NCBI GenBank assembly: GCA_044227985.1
Contig: JBGAVT010000003.1
Span: 1-64,000, forward strand
Origin: CAZUNB01 sp044227985
GTDB lineage: Bacteria > Patescibacteriota > Saccharimonadia > Saccharimonadales > JAGPDM01
Direction: 5' to 3'
Length of the DNA stretch: 64,000 nucleotides
This document shows, piece after piece, positions 9,129 to 15,768 of the stretch. The position numbers were made by a program, and so were the translations under genes. Each line of letters opens with the position of its first letter. Positions within the stretch are counted from its first letter, which is position 1. The notes below the pieces were generated by a model that was not told the origin of the DNA, ran no database searches, and saw nothing but the letters and a program-made list of their open reading frames with translations.

Positions 9129-10586
9129 CTTGAGTAGATTGTTCAGCAAGCTCGGTGGTGCGCTTGGCACAGACTTACCCGTAGTTGGAACATCTGCTTG
9201 ATTTTCTGGTTTACTTTTATCAGGCACTGGACTAATCTGTCGTGCCTGAACAAATAGTCGCTGCCAACTTGTCCCTGGAGGTGTGCATGTTATCAAACTG
9301 ACGATTGGCTCCTGGACTTGCTGATTGATTAAGCTAAAATCGTTTGGCTCGACAACTTTCTTGTTAAAAACCTCATAAACATAGCGCTTTGAATTGTAGT
9401 GCAGCTCAATCGTATCTCCATTTTCTAACCGATCGAGCAGTACGAATGCCGTCTTATAATTTCCTGAGTTCCAAAAGTTATTGGTGTTATGGCCTAGGAT
9501 AACGTTGTTGCCAACTTGCCCTGGTAGAGCGGTATTTGCATAATGCACCACCCCGTTTTCAAGGCCACGTTGGATAGTGGCTTCATCATAAGTGGTGATA
9601 TCGTAGTTTACAGGAACATTAACATTGATTTTAGGGATGATAACTTTTGATTCAGGAGCAACTGCTTGGTCGATAGAAATATCGGTGATAACTGGGACGT
9701 CGACACGGTCGCCTGGACTCGTATAATACGAAACCTGCCCGATAATTACTTGATTCTGAAAAGTAATCAACACAATTATGACAACAGTTGCTGCTGAAAA
9801 AAGAGCTTTAAGCCGACCGCTGCGATGTTTTTTCTTCGGTTTGCTAACATTATGTCCGATTTTATCCCGATCAGCAGTTCGAGCATCCATGTGCTGAACT
9901 TGAACCGTTGGTTGCTTGGATTGAGCTGATGCTGGTTTTGCCGCAGGTACTGGCTGAGGTTTAGGTTGCCTGGGCTTTACAGCCTGTGGTTTGGGCTGGG
10001 ATGGAGGGAGAGGTTGGATTGCTCGTTGTTCGAATTTAGTCGGCTTATTTTGTTTTGGTGGCTGTGCCTTTAGTGTGATTTTTTTTGGCGGCTCTGCTTT
10101 TGGTGCTTTTTTTTCAGGTTTCGGCTTGGCGTGGTTAAGCAAGTGCACATCTTGGGCTGGTGGTAGTGAGAACACGGCCACTTCGTCTGGTGTCTCCGGT
10201 TGCTCATTCGATTGACGTCTTGGTAGATTATTTTCAAGCTCGATGTTTATCTTATCAGGAACTGGCACAGGACGTGGCGACTGGTCAATAACTGGGGTAG
10301 GCGCAGGTTGATTTGGTGCAACTATTTGAGGTAAAGGTGGAACAGCTACTGGAGCAAGTGGCATGATTGGTTCAGGCGGTCGACCAGGGCTACCGCTTGC
10401 CTGCTGTGATGCGCTGTTAATAGGTTCTGTTGGCTTTGCTTGTTGTGTTGGTTGGAAAACGGGCTCTGGAGGTTGGTGTGAGATCTCATCCTTGCCACCC
10501 CCATAGATACTCTGGAGCTTGGCACGAGCTAGAGCTGCAGCTTTAGCACCATTATCATCGATATCATCTTTTTTGTCATTTGGCAT
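9117..10586 (-). CDS. Sortase with long proline-rich cytoplasmic region
   Basis: 489 aa. Sortases are membrane transpeptidases that attach surface proteins or pilin subunits. Residues 30-230 are dominated by Pro, Lys, Gln and Ala and are probably disordered. A basic segment precedes a membrane helix at about 261-280. The sortase beta-barrel covers about 300-455. The catalytic triad is present: His366 in GHNTNN, Cys434 in LITCTPPG, Arg443 in SWQRL. I chose ATG 10586 (MPNDKKDD) because the longer open frame upstream runs through the tRNA-Leu promoter region. No sortase substrate with an LPXTG tail is seen in the window. The extension is long compared with typical 200-300 aa sortases. Confidence 0.88.
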   Translation of the reverse strand: MPNDKKDDIDDNGAKAAALARAKLQSIYGGGKDEISHQPPEPVFQPTQQAKPTEPINSASQQASGSPGRPPEPIMPLAPVAVPPLPQIVAPNQPAPTPVIDQSPRPVPVPDKINIELENNLPRRQSNEQPETPDEVAVFSLPPAQDVHLLNHAKPKPEKKAPKAEPPKKITLKAQPPKQNKPTKFEQRAIQPLPPSQPKPQAVKPRQPKPQPVPAAKPASAQSKQPTVQVQHMDARTADRDKIGHNVSKPKKKHRSGRLKALFSAATVVIIVLITFQNQVIIGQVSYYTSPGDRVDVPVITDISIDQAVAPESKVIIPKINVNVPVNYDITTYDEATIQRGLENGVVHYANTALPGQVGNNVILGHNTNNFWNSGNYKTAFVLLDRLENGDTIELHYNSKRYVYEVFNKKVVEPNDFSLINQQVQEPIVSLITCTPPGTSWQRLFVQARQISPVPDKSKPENQADVPTTGKSVPSAPPSLLNNLLKSIF

Positions 10587-10696
10587 ATGCTTTAGTATAG
10601 CGTAATTACTCTGGTAGTAAAAAGCACGTTTATCTAGAAAAATCCCTAAAAACAAGTTAAACTGTAACATTAGTACATTACAATCATGTAATCGAC

Positions 10697-10785
10697 GGCG
10701 CGGTGGCGGAATTGGTAGACGCGCGGGATTCAAAATCCCGTTTGGATAATACCGAGTGAGGGTTCGATTCCCTCCCGCGCCACCA
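10697..10785 (+). tRNA. tRNA-Leu(CAA)
   Basis: 89 nt including an encoded CCA. The acceptor GGCGCGG (10697-10703) pairs with CCGCGCC (10775-10781). The anticodon stem CGGGA/TCCCG encloses the loop TTCAAAA, giving anticodon CAA. A long variable arm is present, as in tRNA-Leu, and the T arm is GAGGG-TTCGATT-CCCTC. A TACAAT box at 10679-10684 with TTAAAC 16 nt upstream is a likely promoter. The 3' end recurs twice downstream. Confidence 0.97.
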
Positions 10786-10794
10786 AGTTAAACG

Positions 10795-10816
10795 CCCACC
10801 GTTTAGGTGGGTTTTT
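10795..10816 (+). terminator. Terminator after tRNA-Leu
   Basis: CCCACC (10795-10800), loop GTTTA, GGTGGG (10806-10811), then five T. A standard intrinsic terminator starting 10 nt after the tRNA. Confidence 0.85.
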
Positions 10817-10829
10817 AACTTGGTGATGG

Positions 10830-10855
10830 ATACGGAGTTGAGAATCCGTATTTTT
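10830..10855 (+). terminator. Second terminator-like hairpin
   Basis: ATACGGA (10830-10836) pairs with TCCGTAT (10845-10851) around an 8-nt loop and is followed by TTTTA. It lies in the gene-free stretch after tRNA-Leu. Confidence 0.6.
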
Positions 10856-10961
10856 ACGCACGTAAAAAAGGGTTCGCAAGGAAGGAGAATCGAGCAAGTT
10901 TACTTGTGAGACTCGGACTGACGGAATAGTGAACGTTGAGAGCGTCTCCCCTCCCGCGCCA

Positions 10962-11002
10962 CCGAATAAAAAACACGGCTTTAAGTCGTGTTTTTTATTC
11001 GG
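10962..11002. terminator. Long perfect inverted repeat, bidirectional terminator-like
   Basis: A 16-bp perfect stem: CCGAATAAAAAACACG (10962-10977) pairs with CGTGTTTTTTATTCGG (10987-11002) around a 9-nt loop. The A run on one arm and T run on the other allow termination on both strands. A weaker, degenerate version follows the third tRNA-tail copy near 11141-11170. Confidence 0.75.
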
Positions 11003-11270
11003 CAGATACACGAGAAATTGAACCCGAAAGAGGGGTCAGATAATTGTCAAATCTTCGATTTTACAATTTCTAGTGAGATGATGGAGTATGACGAAGTCAC
11101 AATTTAATATTGAGCGTTATCCCCTCCTTCGCCACCAAATTAAAACAGAATTTTCGAGTCGTGTTTTTAACCTTTCTTTTACGTATATATAATCTATATA
11201 TTTGTTAATCTATAATTCACATGTTTAATTTAGTGCTTCAGGTAATCTTAAAAAACTTGATAAACTATAC

Positions 11271-11299
11271 TTGACAATAATACATTGCTGTGATATTAA
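11271..11299 (+). promoter_or_regulatory. Promoter of the gene at 11329
   Basis: TTGACA at 11271-11276, 17-nt spacer, TATTAA at 11294-11299. The ATG lies 30 nt further on, behind AAGGAG. Confidence 0.7.
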
Positions 11300-11328
11300 T
11301 AAGTGATAGAAATATTAAGGAGTTTTTT

Positions 11329-11901
11329 ATGTCAGATTTTTTATTGCCTGCCGCAAGTATGCCAGCAGGATTAACGCCAGTTTATTCAACTCTCGGAGAA
11401 GTGATAGATTCAGCTGATCATTTTAGACCTAACGAGGTAACTAGAGGTTTCGGAGCAGCCGCTCGAGGCTTTGATCGGTTAATGGGAGCTGAAGCAGAAG
11501 CTGGACAGCCGGCGACAACCCTAGGCAGAGGCCGACTCGTTATGGCTTCATTGAGTCATTGGTCAGGCCATGATCTCGTTGAAGAATATCTTACAGGGAC
11601 TGATGATCTTGACCCAACTAAATGCAGCCAGGTGAATGCCCCAGGATGCGGTTTATTGTCCTTAGAGATCATAGAAGCGAACACAGAGCGTGGTCGAAAA
11701 TTTGAGGGAGTTACAGGGTTATACAACACTCTCGGAGCGATTGGGAGAGCTCATCGCTTTAATCATCCTAACGACGATGCTGCAGAGATTTTAGGAGGTC
11801 CTTTATTAATTGATGGAGCTATTGGCAAACCCTGTCCGATAGGCGGAAAAGGTCATCCAAATGGTTGGTTTAAAGCTAGCCCATTAGAAAAAATCTGTTA
11901 A
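11329..11901 (+). CDS. Orphan protein, 190 aa, function unknown
   Basis: Not recognised. I start at ATG 11329 because AAGGAG sits 6-12 nt upstream; the open frame extends to 11290, but that part overlaps the promoter. The protein is soluble, Gly- and Ala-rich in its first half, with four Cys: KCSQ and GCGLL near residues 103-111, and KPC and KIC at the C-terminus. The paired Cys and His (GKGHPNGW) could bind metal, which is only a guess. It follows the tRNA-Leu repeat region and converges with the NAD(P)HX-dehydratase-like gene. No partner gene is adjacent. Confidence 0.7.
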   Translation: MSDFLLPAASMPAGLTPVYSTLGEVIDSADHFRPNEVTRGFGAAARGFDRLMGAEAEAGQPATTLGRGRLVMASLSHWSGHDLVEEYLTGTDDLDPTKCSQVNAPGCGLLSLEIIEANTERGRKFEGVTGLYNTLGAIGRAHRFNHPNDDAAEILGGPLLIDGAIGKPCPIGGKGHPNGWFKASPLEKIC

Positions 11902-11985
11902 AACAATCAGGTGTAGGCTTTTAAATAATAGTATTCCACTACAAAAAATCTTAATAGTTGCGTGAATTAACATATAATTTGGGGT

Positions 11986-12015
11986 CAAAAACACTGCTCT
12001 CATTGCATCAGTGTT
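11986..12015 (-). terminator. Terminator overlapping the stop codon of the 12008 gene
   Basis: On the minus strand AACACTG (12015-12009) pairs with CAGTGTT (11996-11990) around a 12-nt loop and runs into TTTT. The first arm contains the end of the coding sequence. Confidence 0.7.
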
Positions 12016-12808
12016 GGGCCTGACTTTCATTTGCAGCTAACAAGACTATTGCTTTGAGGTAGTTTGGTTGTTCTATTTTATGCCAAAAAACACTACGTGC
12101 GCCGAGATACAGAGTATTGTTTTCATTTTCGATTTTAGTTCGCCAAACAGTCCCTTTTTGGCTAGCGATAATCCAATTAAAGTGTTTAATTACGATAGCG
12201 GCTGGATAAGTTGAGGTCAACTCATGCAAAACTTCGATAACTTTCAAATGTGGCATGTCAGACACGACAGCTGGCGTGATTTTTGCTGCCATAGCCAGTC
12301 GCTGAAATTGTCCAAAATTACAGATCAGTATTGTGTTCTCGCGGTTAAGTAGACTTAGATTTGGAATAAGTTCGAGACTATCCCCCGAAAGCACAATCGG
12401 TTTGGTAGTTTTGATGATCGAACGTTCAATCGCCTGCGCCGTCTGGCTATTCCGACCCAAATCCCCTGGGAAAATTGTTCCATCAGAGCTAATGATTCGT
12501 GCGGTAATTGACTCTTCGGCTGCCAGTGCAAAACCACCACTGTTATCGGCTTCGGCAAAGTGAGCGTCTGGGTTGCTTTCAAGAAACTTCCGCCAGCTTT
12601 TTGGTACAAGTATGCTCACACTGGCTGGCTTCTCTGCTTCGAGTAAGCTATATGTTTCTTGCACCCGAGTGATATGGTTTTTGTCGCCGCCAACAACGCT
12701 GAAATGCCCACGCTTGCTGCGCTGTTCGGGAATTAACCATTCTAGCCGCTCAATCTCTTCCTTTGTTGGTTCAATTGTCTCTAGCCAGTCGGGATAATCA
12801 TTGCTCAT
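12008..12808 (-). CDS. ADP-dependent NAD(P)H-hydrate dehydratase-like protein
   Basis: 266 aa with a ribokinase-like fold. Enzymes of this group (NnrD/CARKD) repair hydrated NAD(P)H using ADP or ATP. Supporting segments are FSVVGGDKNH near residue 45, corresponding to the family's VVGGS..Y.GA region, and a conserved layout of alternating strands and helices. However, the usual GxGLG and catalytic NAGD-type Asp motifs are not clear, so it may be a divergent or inactive relative. I chose ATG 12808 because TATAAT at 12816-12821 lies 7 nt upstream, which fits a leaderless mRNA. ATGs further upstream lie in or before this -10 box. It ends in an intrinsic terminator. Confidence 0.6.
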   Translation of the reverse strand: MSNDYPDWLETIEPTKEEIERLEWLIPEQRSKRGHFSVVGGDKNHITRVQETYSLLEAEKPASVSILVPKSWRKFLESNPDAHFAEADNSGGFALAAEESITARIISSDGTIFPGDLGRNSQTAQAIERSIIKTTKPIVLSGDSLELIPNLSLLNRENTILICNFGQFQRLAMAAKITPAVVSDMPHLKVIEVLHELTSTYPAAIVIKHFNWIIASQKGTVWRTKIENENNTLYLGARSVFWHKIEQPNYLKAIVLLAANESQAQH

Positions 12809-12861
12809 TACTGCCATTATACTCTTAAAACTATGTAATACCATAAAATAAAAGCTTATGC

Positions 12862-12890
12862 TTGCAAAATCCAGAGAGAGAGTTTACTGA
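12862..12890 (+). promoter_or_regulatory. Promoter of the gene at 12918 with AGAGAG spacer
   Basis: TTGCAA at 12862-12867, 17-nt spacer containing AGAGAGAGAG, TACTGA at 12885-12890. The sequence before the -35 is TTATGC. Nearly the same layout is seen at 15713 and 31259. Confidence 0.6.
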
Positions 12891-12917
12891 GGTTATAATA
12901 ATAAATAGGAGATAGTT

Positions 12918-13493
12918 ATGCCATTGCCAGGAGAAGGTGGACCAGAGTTCCCGGATGTTAACTTAGGAATAGTCGAAGGAATGTCATGTGGCGCTGCACC
13001 GCCGGAAACAGCCGTTGTTATAAGATACGGCGATAGCAATATTATCGGTGTGGATGCGGTTGATACTGATGGTGAAAAAGATGACCTTGGAAGCTCGACA
13101 GGTTTTCCGATTAGTGAGGTTGTTGAACTCAATAAACTACCAGATAATTGCCCACTGAGACCTCAATTCGCAGAAGGAGCTTTAGAACGAGGGGTTGTGC
13201 ATTTGAAGAAAGAAGAGGGAGGAGTATCTATTGGTTATCGGCGCCAAGTTACGGGAAAATTGGCTATAGGAGCAAATGCAGTTGAATATATGCAGTCTTT
13301 GGTTAAATCTAGCGACGAGTTTCCTGTTAGGCAGCCTATGGATGCTGCAGAAATGAGGGGTGTAGGTTGCCCATCTGATTGTAGAAAAATTGTAAAAACT
13401 CCTGAATTGCAAGCAGCGGAATCTAAACAGGCTGCTCAAGCAAAAGCAAACCGACTTGAAGCAGAGGCTGCTGAGCTTCGACAAGAAGCATAA
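12918..13493 (+). CDS. Orphan protein with coiled-coil tail, 191 aa
   Basis: Not recognised. The ATG at 12918 follows ATAGGAGAT. Residues 1-150 look globular. Cys appear in MSCGA, DNCPL and GCPSDC (the last near residue 152-157). Residues 160-191 are an Ala-, Glu- and Gln-rich heptad-like helix, likely a coiled coil. No membrane segment is present. The promoter belongs to the ATGCTTGCAA group with a purine-rich spacer. The copy of a structured RNA element at 13583 starts 90 nt after its stop codon. The gene at 31314, which has the same promoter type, is also followed by a copy of this RNA element. Confidence 0.7.
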   Translation: MPLPGEGGPEFPDVNLGIVEGMSCGAAPPETAVVIRYGDSNIIGVDAVDTDGEKDDLGSSTGFPISEVVELNKLPDNCPLRPQFAEGALERGVVHLKKEEGGVSIGYRRQVTGKLAIGANAVEYMQSLVKSSDEFPVRQPMDAAEMRGVGCPSDCRKIVKTPELQAAESKQAAQAKANRLEAEAAELRQEA

Positions 13494-13582
13494 TAAGGTA
13501 GTTAATTTAATTGATTTAAGCTACTCGTATACTGGTCAGCAAACTATTTAAGAACGATAGAAGATAATTTCATATCTAAGCC

Positions 13583-13765
13583 CTGGGCATAAAAGAGCCA
13601 AAGCCCGAGCGTGAATGTAAAATAAACAATAATGACATCAAACGGTGTTTGAGTGAGCCTCTAGCTCACGAGTTCCGTTTGTGATTGCTTATCTTTACAA
13701 TGAGCGCATCATGCGACGTGATAGCCCAGGAGTTTGCTCAAGTTTGCGATTCAAAGTTGAATTAA
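13583..13765. ncRNA. Structured RNA element, copy 1
   Basis: 183 nt that match 31901-32078. The outer stem is CTGGGC (13583-13588) with GCCCAG (13724-13729). Inner helices: GTAAA/TTTAC (13617-13621 with 13694-13698), ATAA/TTAT, CAAT/ATTG, AAACGG/CCGTTT (13640-13645 with 13675-13680), and a terminal hairpin GTGAGC/GCTCAC (13653-13658 with 13664-13669). The two copies differ in these helices by paired changes while the flanking blocks are almost identical, including the last 20 nt. It lies between convergent genes, so the strand is uncertain; the plus strand is favoured by a weak TATCTA box just upstream. I do not recognise it as 6S, tmRNA, SRP or RNase P RNA. Confidence 0.7.
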
Positions 13766-13769
13766 ACCA

Positions 13770-14477
13770 CTACTCAGTGTCAATCAGCTCATAATTCCGA
13801 TTACTGCCAGGTTGCAGCTTGTAAATCATGTCTTTACGCTCGACGATAATTTCCCAACCATTCTGAACTGCAGTTCTGTATAGTTCTCGGTTCGGATTAA
13901 AAACTATCGGTCGCTCGACCATTTCTAAAGTTTCAATATCACCTTCTGTGTCTCCTACCGCTACGCTGCCCTCGTTAGTCAAATTATTTTCATCAATTAT
14001 TTGTTGCAGCAACTGGCCTTTTCCTTCGTGCGTTTTCGTGATTCCACCACTAAATTTTCCATTAGTTTGGTGGTAGCTCTGCCCGACAAATGCATCGAAT
14101 TTCCAATAGCTGGCAAACTTTTCAACTAGCTGTTCTTGGCTGCCAGAAATAGCAATCATAAAGTAGTTCAGTTCCTTAAATTCACGAATTAAATCGCGCG
14201 TGTAGACGTAGACATGTTCGGCTTGACGTTCGACAACTTTTCTCGATACTTTTTCAAAATCATTCACAGAAATATTTGGTAATTGGCTCTCGAGTAGTTC
14301 CACAAGGTGGTTGCGATAGGTCTGGTAACCTGATTTCGTACGCCGAGCCCAGGTTTCATATTTTGTGTCTGGTAAATCGATGAGCTCTTGACGTGCTAGC
14401 TCGTAAACAACTTCAATATACAGGCTGCTGCGGAAAACAGTCCCATCGATATCGAATACAGCGAATTTCTTATTCAT
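13770..14477 (-). CDS. HAD-superfamily phosphatase (subclass IB, SerB-like)
   Basis: 235 aa. Motif I is VFDIDGTVF near residues 6-14 (nucleophile and acid Asp), motif II is the Ser in IAISGSQEQL near 110, and motif III/IV is VAVGDTEGDIETLEMV near 180. A long helical cap lies between motif I and II, as in the HAD-IB group that includes phosphoserine phosphatase and related enzymes. The substrate is unknown. The start at 14477 is 6 nt after TACAAT (14484-14489), with TTGCTG 16 nt further upstream, so the transcript is probably leaderless. The longer frame upstream overlaps the APH-like gene and is unlikely. Copy 1 of the structured RNA begins just after its stop. Confidence 0.85.
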   Translation of the reverse strand: MNKKFAVFDIDGTVFRSSLYIEVVYELARQELIDLPDTKYETWARRTKSGYQTYRNHLVELLESQLPNISVNDFEKVSRKVVERQAEHVYVYTRDLIREFKELNYFMIAISGSQEQLVEKFASYWKFDAFVGQSYHQTNGKFSGGITKTHEGKGQLLQQIIDENNLTNEGSVAVGDTEGDIETLEMVERPIVFNPNRELYRTAVQNGWEIIVERKDMIYKLQPGSNRNYELIDTE

Positions 14478-14514
14478 ACTTGCATTGTACGTCAGTATAT
14501 TGTTACAGCAAAGC

Positions 14515-15465
14515 CTAGGCAGCAAGTCCGAGCAACTCATCAGATGCAAAGCCTAACAAAGAATGATAGGACTCCTCTTGTTTTCTGCGCTCATCAACCT
14601 CAAAACCTTCTTTTGGGTTAACGATAAAGTTCTCAAACATGCTCAAGGTTCGTTCGATAACTGACAACAAAAATTCTTCTTTCCAAGTCTTATCCTCGGA
14701 AAAAACTTCACCAAGTTCGTTTAAGAAAGTTTCTGCTGCCGCCGGATTCTGATACTGAACTTGTAGTAAATGGTAGTAATAAGCAGCATCATGCATCCGT
14801 GGAATTGCAAAATCAGGTCGTTCACCGTGTGTCCCAAATTCTGCATCAATCAGCCATAAAGACTCATCATCTTGGTTGGAAATCATGATATTTTTTGGTG
14901 CTAAGTCTCCATGCACTACTCCAGATTTAGCTTTGGCGCGTTGCTCCTCCGTGTATGCAGCCGATACATTTTTGCGTATTTCATCCGGCAGAAATTCAAT
15001 GGTTTTCAATACTTTGTTTCTTCCGAGCCAGTCACATGCTCTGCCTTGCCAGTCGACTTTAATAGATGATAACTCTCTAACAACCATCGCTAAAGGTGCA
15101 GATAGGCTGTCGATATCGGACTCTTCAGTATGGTAGCCATCAACCCAATCGAAGTGAGCGACACTAGTTGTTGGTCTTTCACCTAGTCCGTTATCGACTA
15201 TATTGGCTTGTACATTTGGTGTTTTGAAGCTTAATTCATCTGTGGCTTGGTTTATGAATCTTGACCACCTTGCTGTATTTGCGAGATCAGCTTGTGCCGC
15301 TTCGGTCCTTGCTACTTTGAGCAAAAAGTCAGTGTCGTTCCCAATTATATGATGCGTAGAAAATTTTGGAGTATATGCGATAATTAATCCTTGAAAGCCA
15401 CCCTCGAAATCGAGCCATTGCTCTGCTGTATTAGGGCTGAAAGGTGGGCAATCATTCTGAATCAT
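14515..15465 (-). CDS. APH-family phosphotransferase (aminoglycoside/choline kinase-like)
   Basis: 316 aa. The kinase core is clear: GVVHGDLAPKNIMIS (Brenner-type HGDxxxxN) near residues 192-206 and LWLIDAEFGTHGERPDFA with the metal-binding Asp near 216. An N-terminal lobe and a C-terminal helical region surround it. Members phosphorylate small hydroxyl compounds such as aminoglycosides, choline or sugars; the substrate here is unknown, and resistance should not be assumed. The promoter is TTGCAA (15495-15500), 17 nt, TAGATT (15472-15477), then 6 nt to the ATG at 15465, which implies a leaderless mRNA. It is directly upstream of the HAD phosphatase gene, 37 nt apart. Confidence 0.8.
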   Translation of the reverse strand: MIQNDCPPFSPNTAEQWLDFEGGFQGLIIAYTPKFSTHHIIGNDTDFLLKVARTEAAQADLANTARWSRFINQATDELSFKTPNVQANIVDNGLGERPTTSVAHFDWVDGYHTEESDIDSLSAPLAMVVRELSSIKVDWQGRACDWLGRNKVLKTIEFLPDEIRKNVSAAYTEEQRAKAKSGVVHGDLAPKNIMISNQDDESLWLIDAEFGTHGERPDFAIPRMHDAAYYYHLLQVQYQNPAAAETFLNELGEVFSEDKTWKEEFLLSVIERTLSMFENFIVNPKEGFEVDERRKQEESYHSLLGFASDELLGLAA

Positions 15466-15471
15466 TTCATA

Positions 15472-15500
15472 AATCTAATGTAGTAGGAAGTACTTTGCAA
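15472..15500 (-). promoter_or_regulatory. Promoter of the APH-like gene
   Basis: TTGCAA at 15495-15500, exact 17-nt spacer, TAGATT at 15472-15477, start codon 6 nt later. The -35 is preceded by ATGC, the extension seen at the orphan genes. Confidence 0.65.
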
Positions 15501-15528
15501 GCATGAGTAATATGGAATTTGCATTAAC

Positions 15529-15639
15529 ATGCTGGGATTCCGCTCTGGTGTTAACCAGGTGGGTGTTCTCATAGCGAGGACAAGTCCCCGCTGGATATTG
15601 AACTCCCGTAGCGTTTAGAGTTCAGAGAAATCCCAGCAC
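15529..15639 (-). ncRNA. Compact four-stem structured RNA with its own promoter
   Basis: About 111 nt. On the minus strand the ends pair over 10 bp (TGCTGGGATT, 15638-15629, with AATCCCAGCA, 15539-15530). Inside are three hairpins: TGAACTC/GAGTTCA with a 12-nt loop, AGCGGGGA/TCCTCGCT with a CTTG loop (one G-U pair), and CTGGT/ACCAG with a TAAC loop. A TATACT box (15644-15649) with TGGCAA 16 nt upstream places the start of transcription at the first base of the closing stem. The plus strand can form the same helices but has no such promoter. No family is recognised. The branched fold argues against 6S RNA. No T run follows, so the 3' end is unclear. Confidence 0.6.
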
Positions 15640-15643
15640 TTTC

Positions 15644-15671
15644 AGTATACACCTTCATATTATTTTTGCCA
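15644..15671 (-). promoter_or_regulatory. Promoter of the structured RNA at 15529-15639
   Basis: TGGCAA at 15666-15671, 16-nt spacer, TATACT at 15644-15649. The predicted start falls 5-7 nt downstream, at the closing stem. Confidence 0.55.
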
Positions 15672-15712
15672 TAATCGCATCCTTTTTATTTTATAAAATA
15701 AAACGCTCGTGC

Positions 15713-15741
15713 TTGCAATGATACAAGAGAAAGAGTATGGT
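15713..15741 (+). promoter_or_regulatory. Promoter of the gene at 15769
   Basis: TTGCAA at 15713-15718, exact 17-nt spacer with AAGAGAAAGAG, TATGGT at 15736-15741. Preceded by CGTGC. Confidence 0.6.
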
Positions 15742-15768
15742 TCAATTATATATTTCAAGGAGATAAGT

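Larger units (their letters stand above)
10771..11137 (+). repeat. Three spaced copies of the tRNA-Leu 3' end
   Basis: The tRNA tail CCTCCCGCGCCACC at 10771-10784 recurs exactly at 10950-10963 and with two changes at 11123-11136. The spacing is 179 and 173 nt. Each copy is followed by an A/T-rich link and a hairpin with a T run. The two extra copies also share AGCGT(T/C)-type sequence just upstream and lack the 5' half of the tRNA. The pattern fits leftover attachment sites from integrations at this tRNA, or decayed partial duplications. No integrase gene is visible. The stretch 10786-11328 holds no convincing gene. Confidence 0.7.

Noticed and set aside
10586..10733. Longer N-terminus for the sortase
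   Set aside because: The extra frame covers the tRNA-Leu promoter and gene start; ATG 10586 begins a typical soluble N-terminus.
10730..11011. A 93-codon minus-strand open frame across the tRNA-Leu tail and hairpins
   Set aside because: It runs through a tRNA gene and terminator stems, has no ribosome site, and its sequence is a translation of structural DNA.
13583..13765. Simple bidirectional terminator between convergent genes
   Set aside because: At 180 nt with internal loops and conserved unpaired blocks it is far more complex than needed, and no T run follows the outer stem.
15529..15639. 6S RNA
   Set aside because: The fold is a closed four-way junction of 111 nt; 6S RNA is a longer rod with a central bubble.
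15529..15639. Leader or riboswitch of the APH-like gene
   Set aside because: The gene has its own TTGCAA-17-TAGATT promoter downstream of the element, with the ATG 6 nt after the -10 box.
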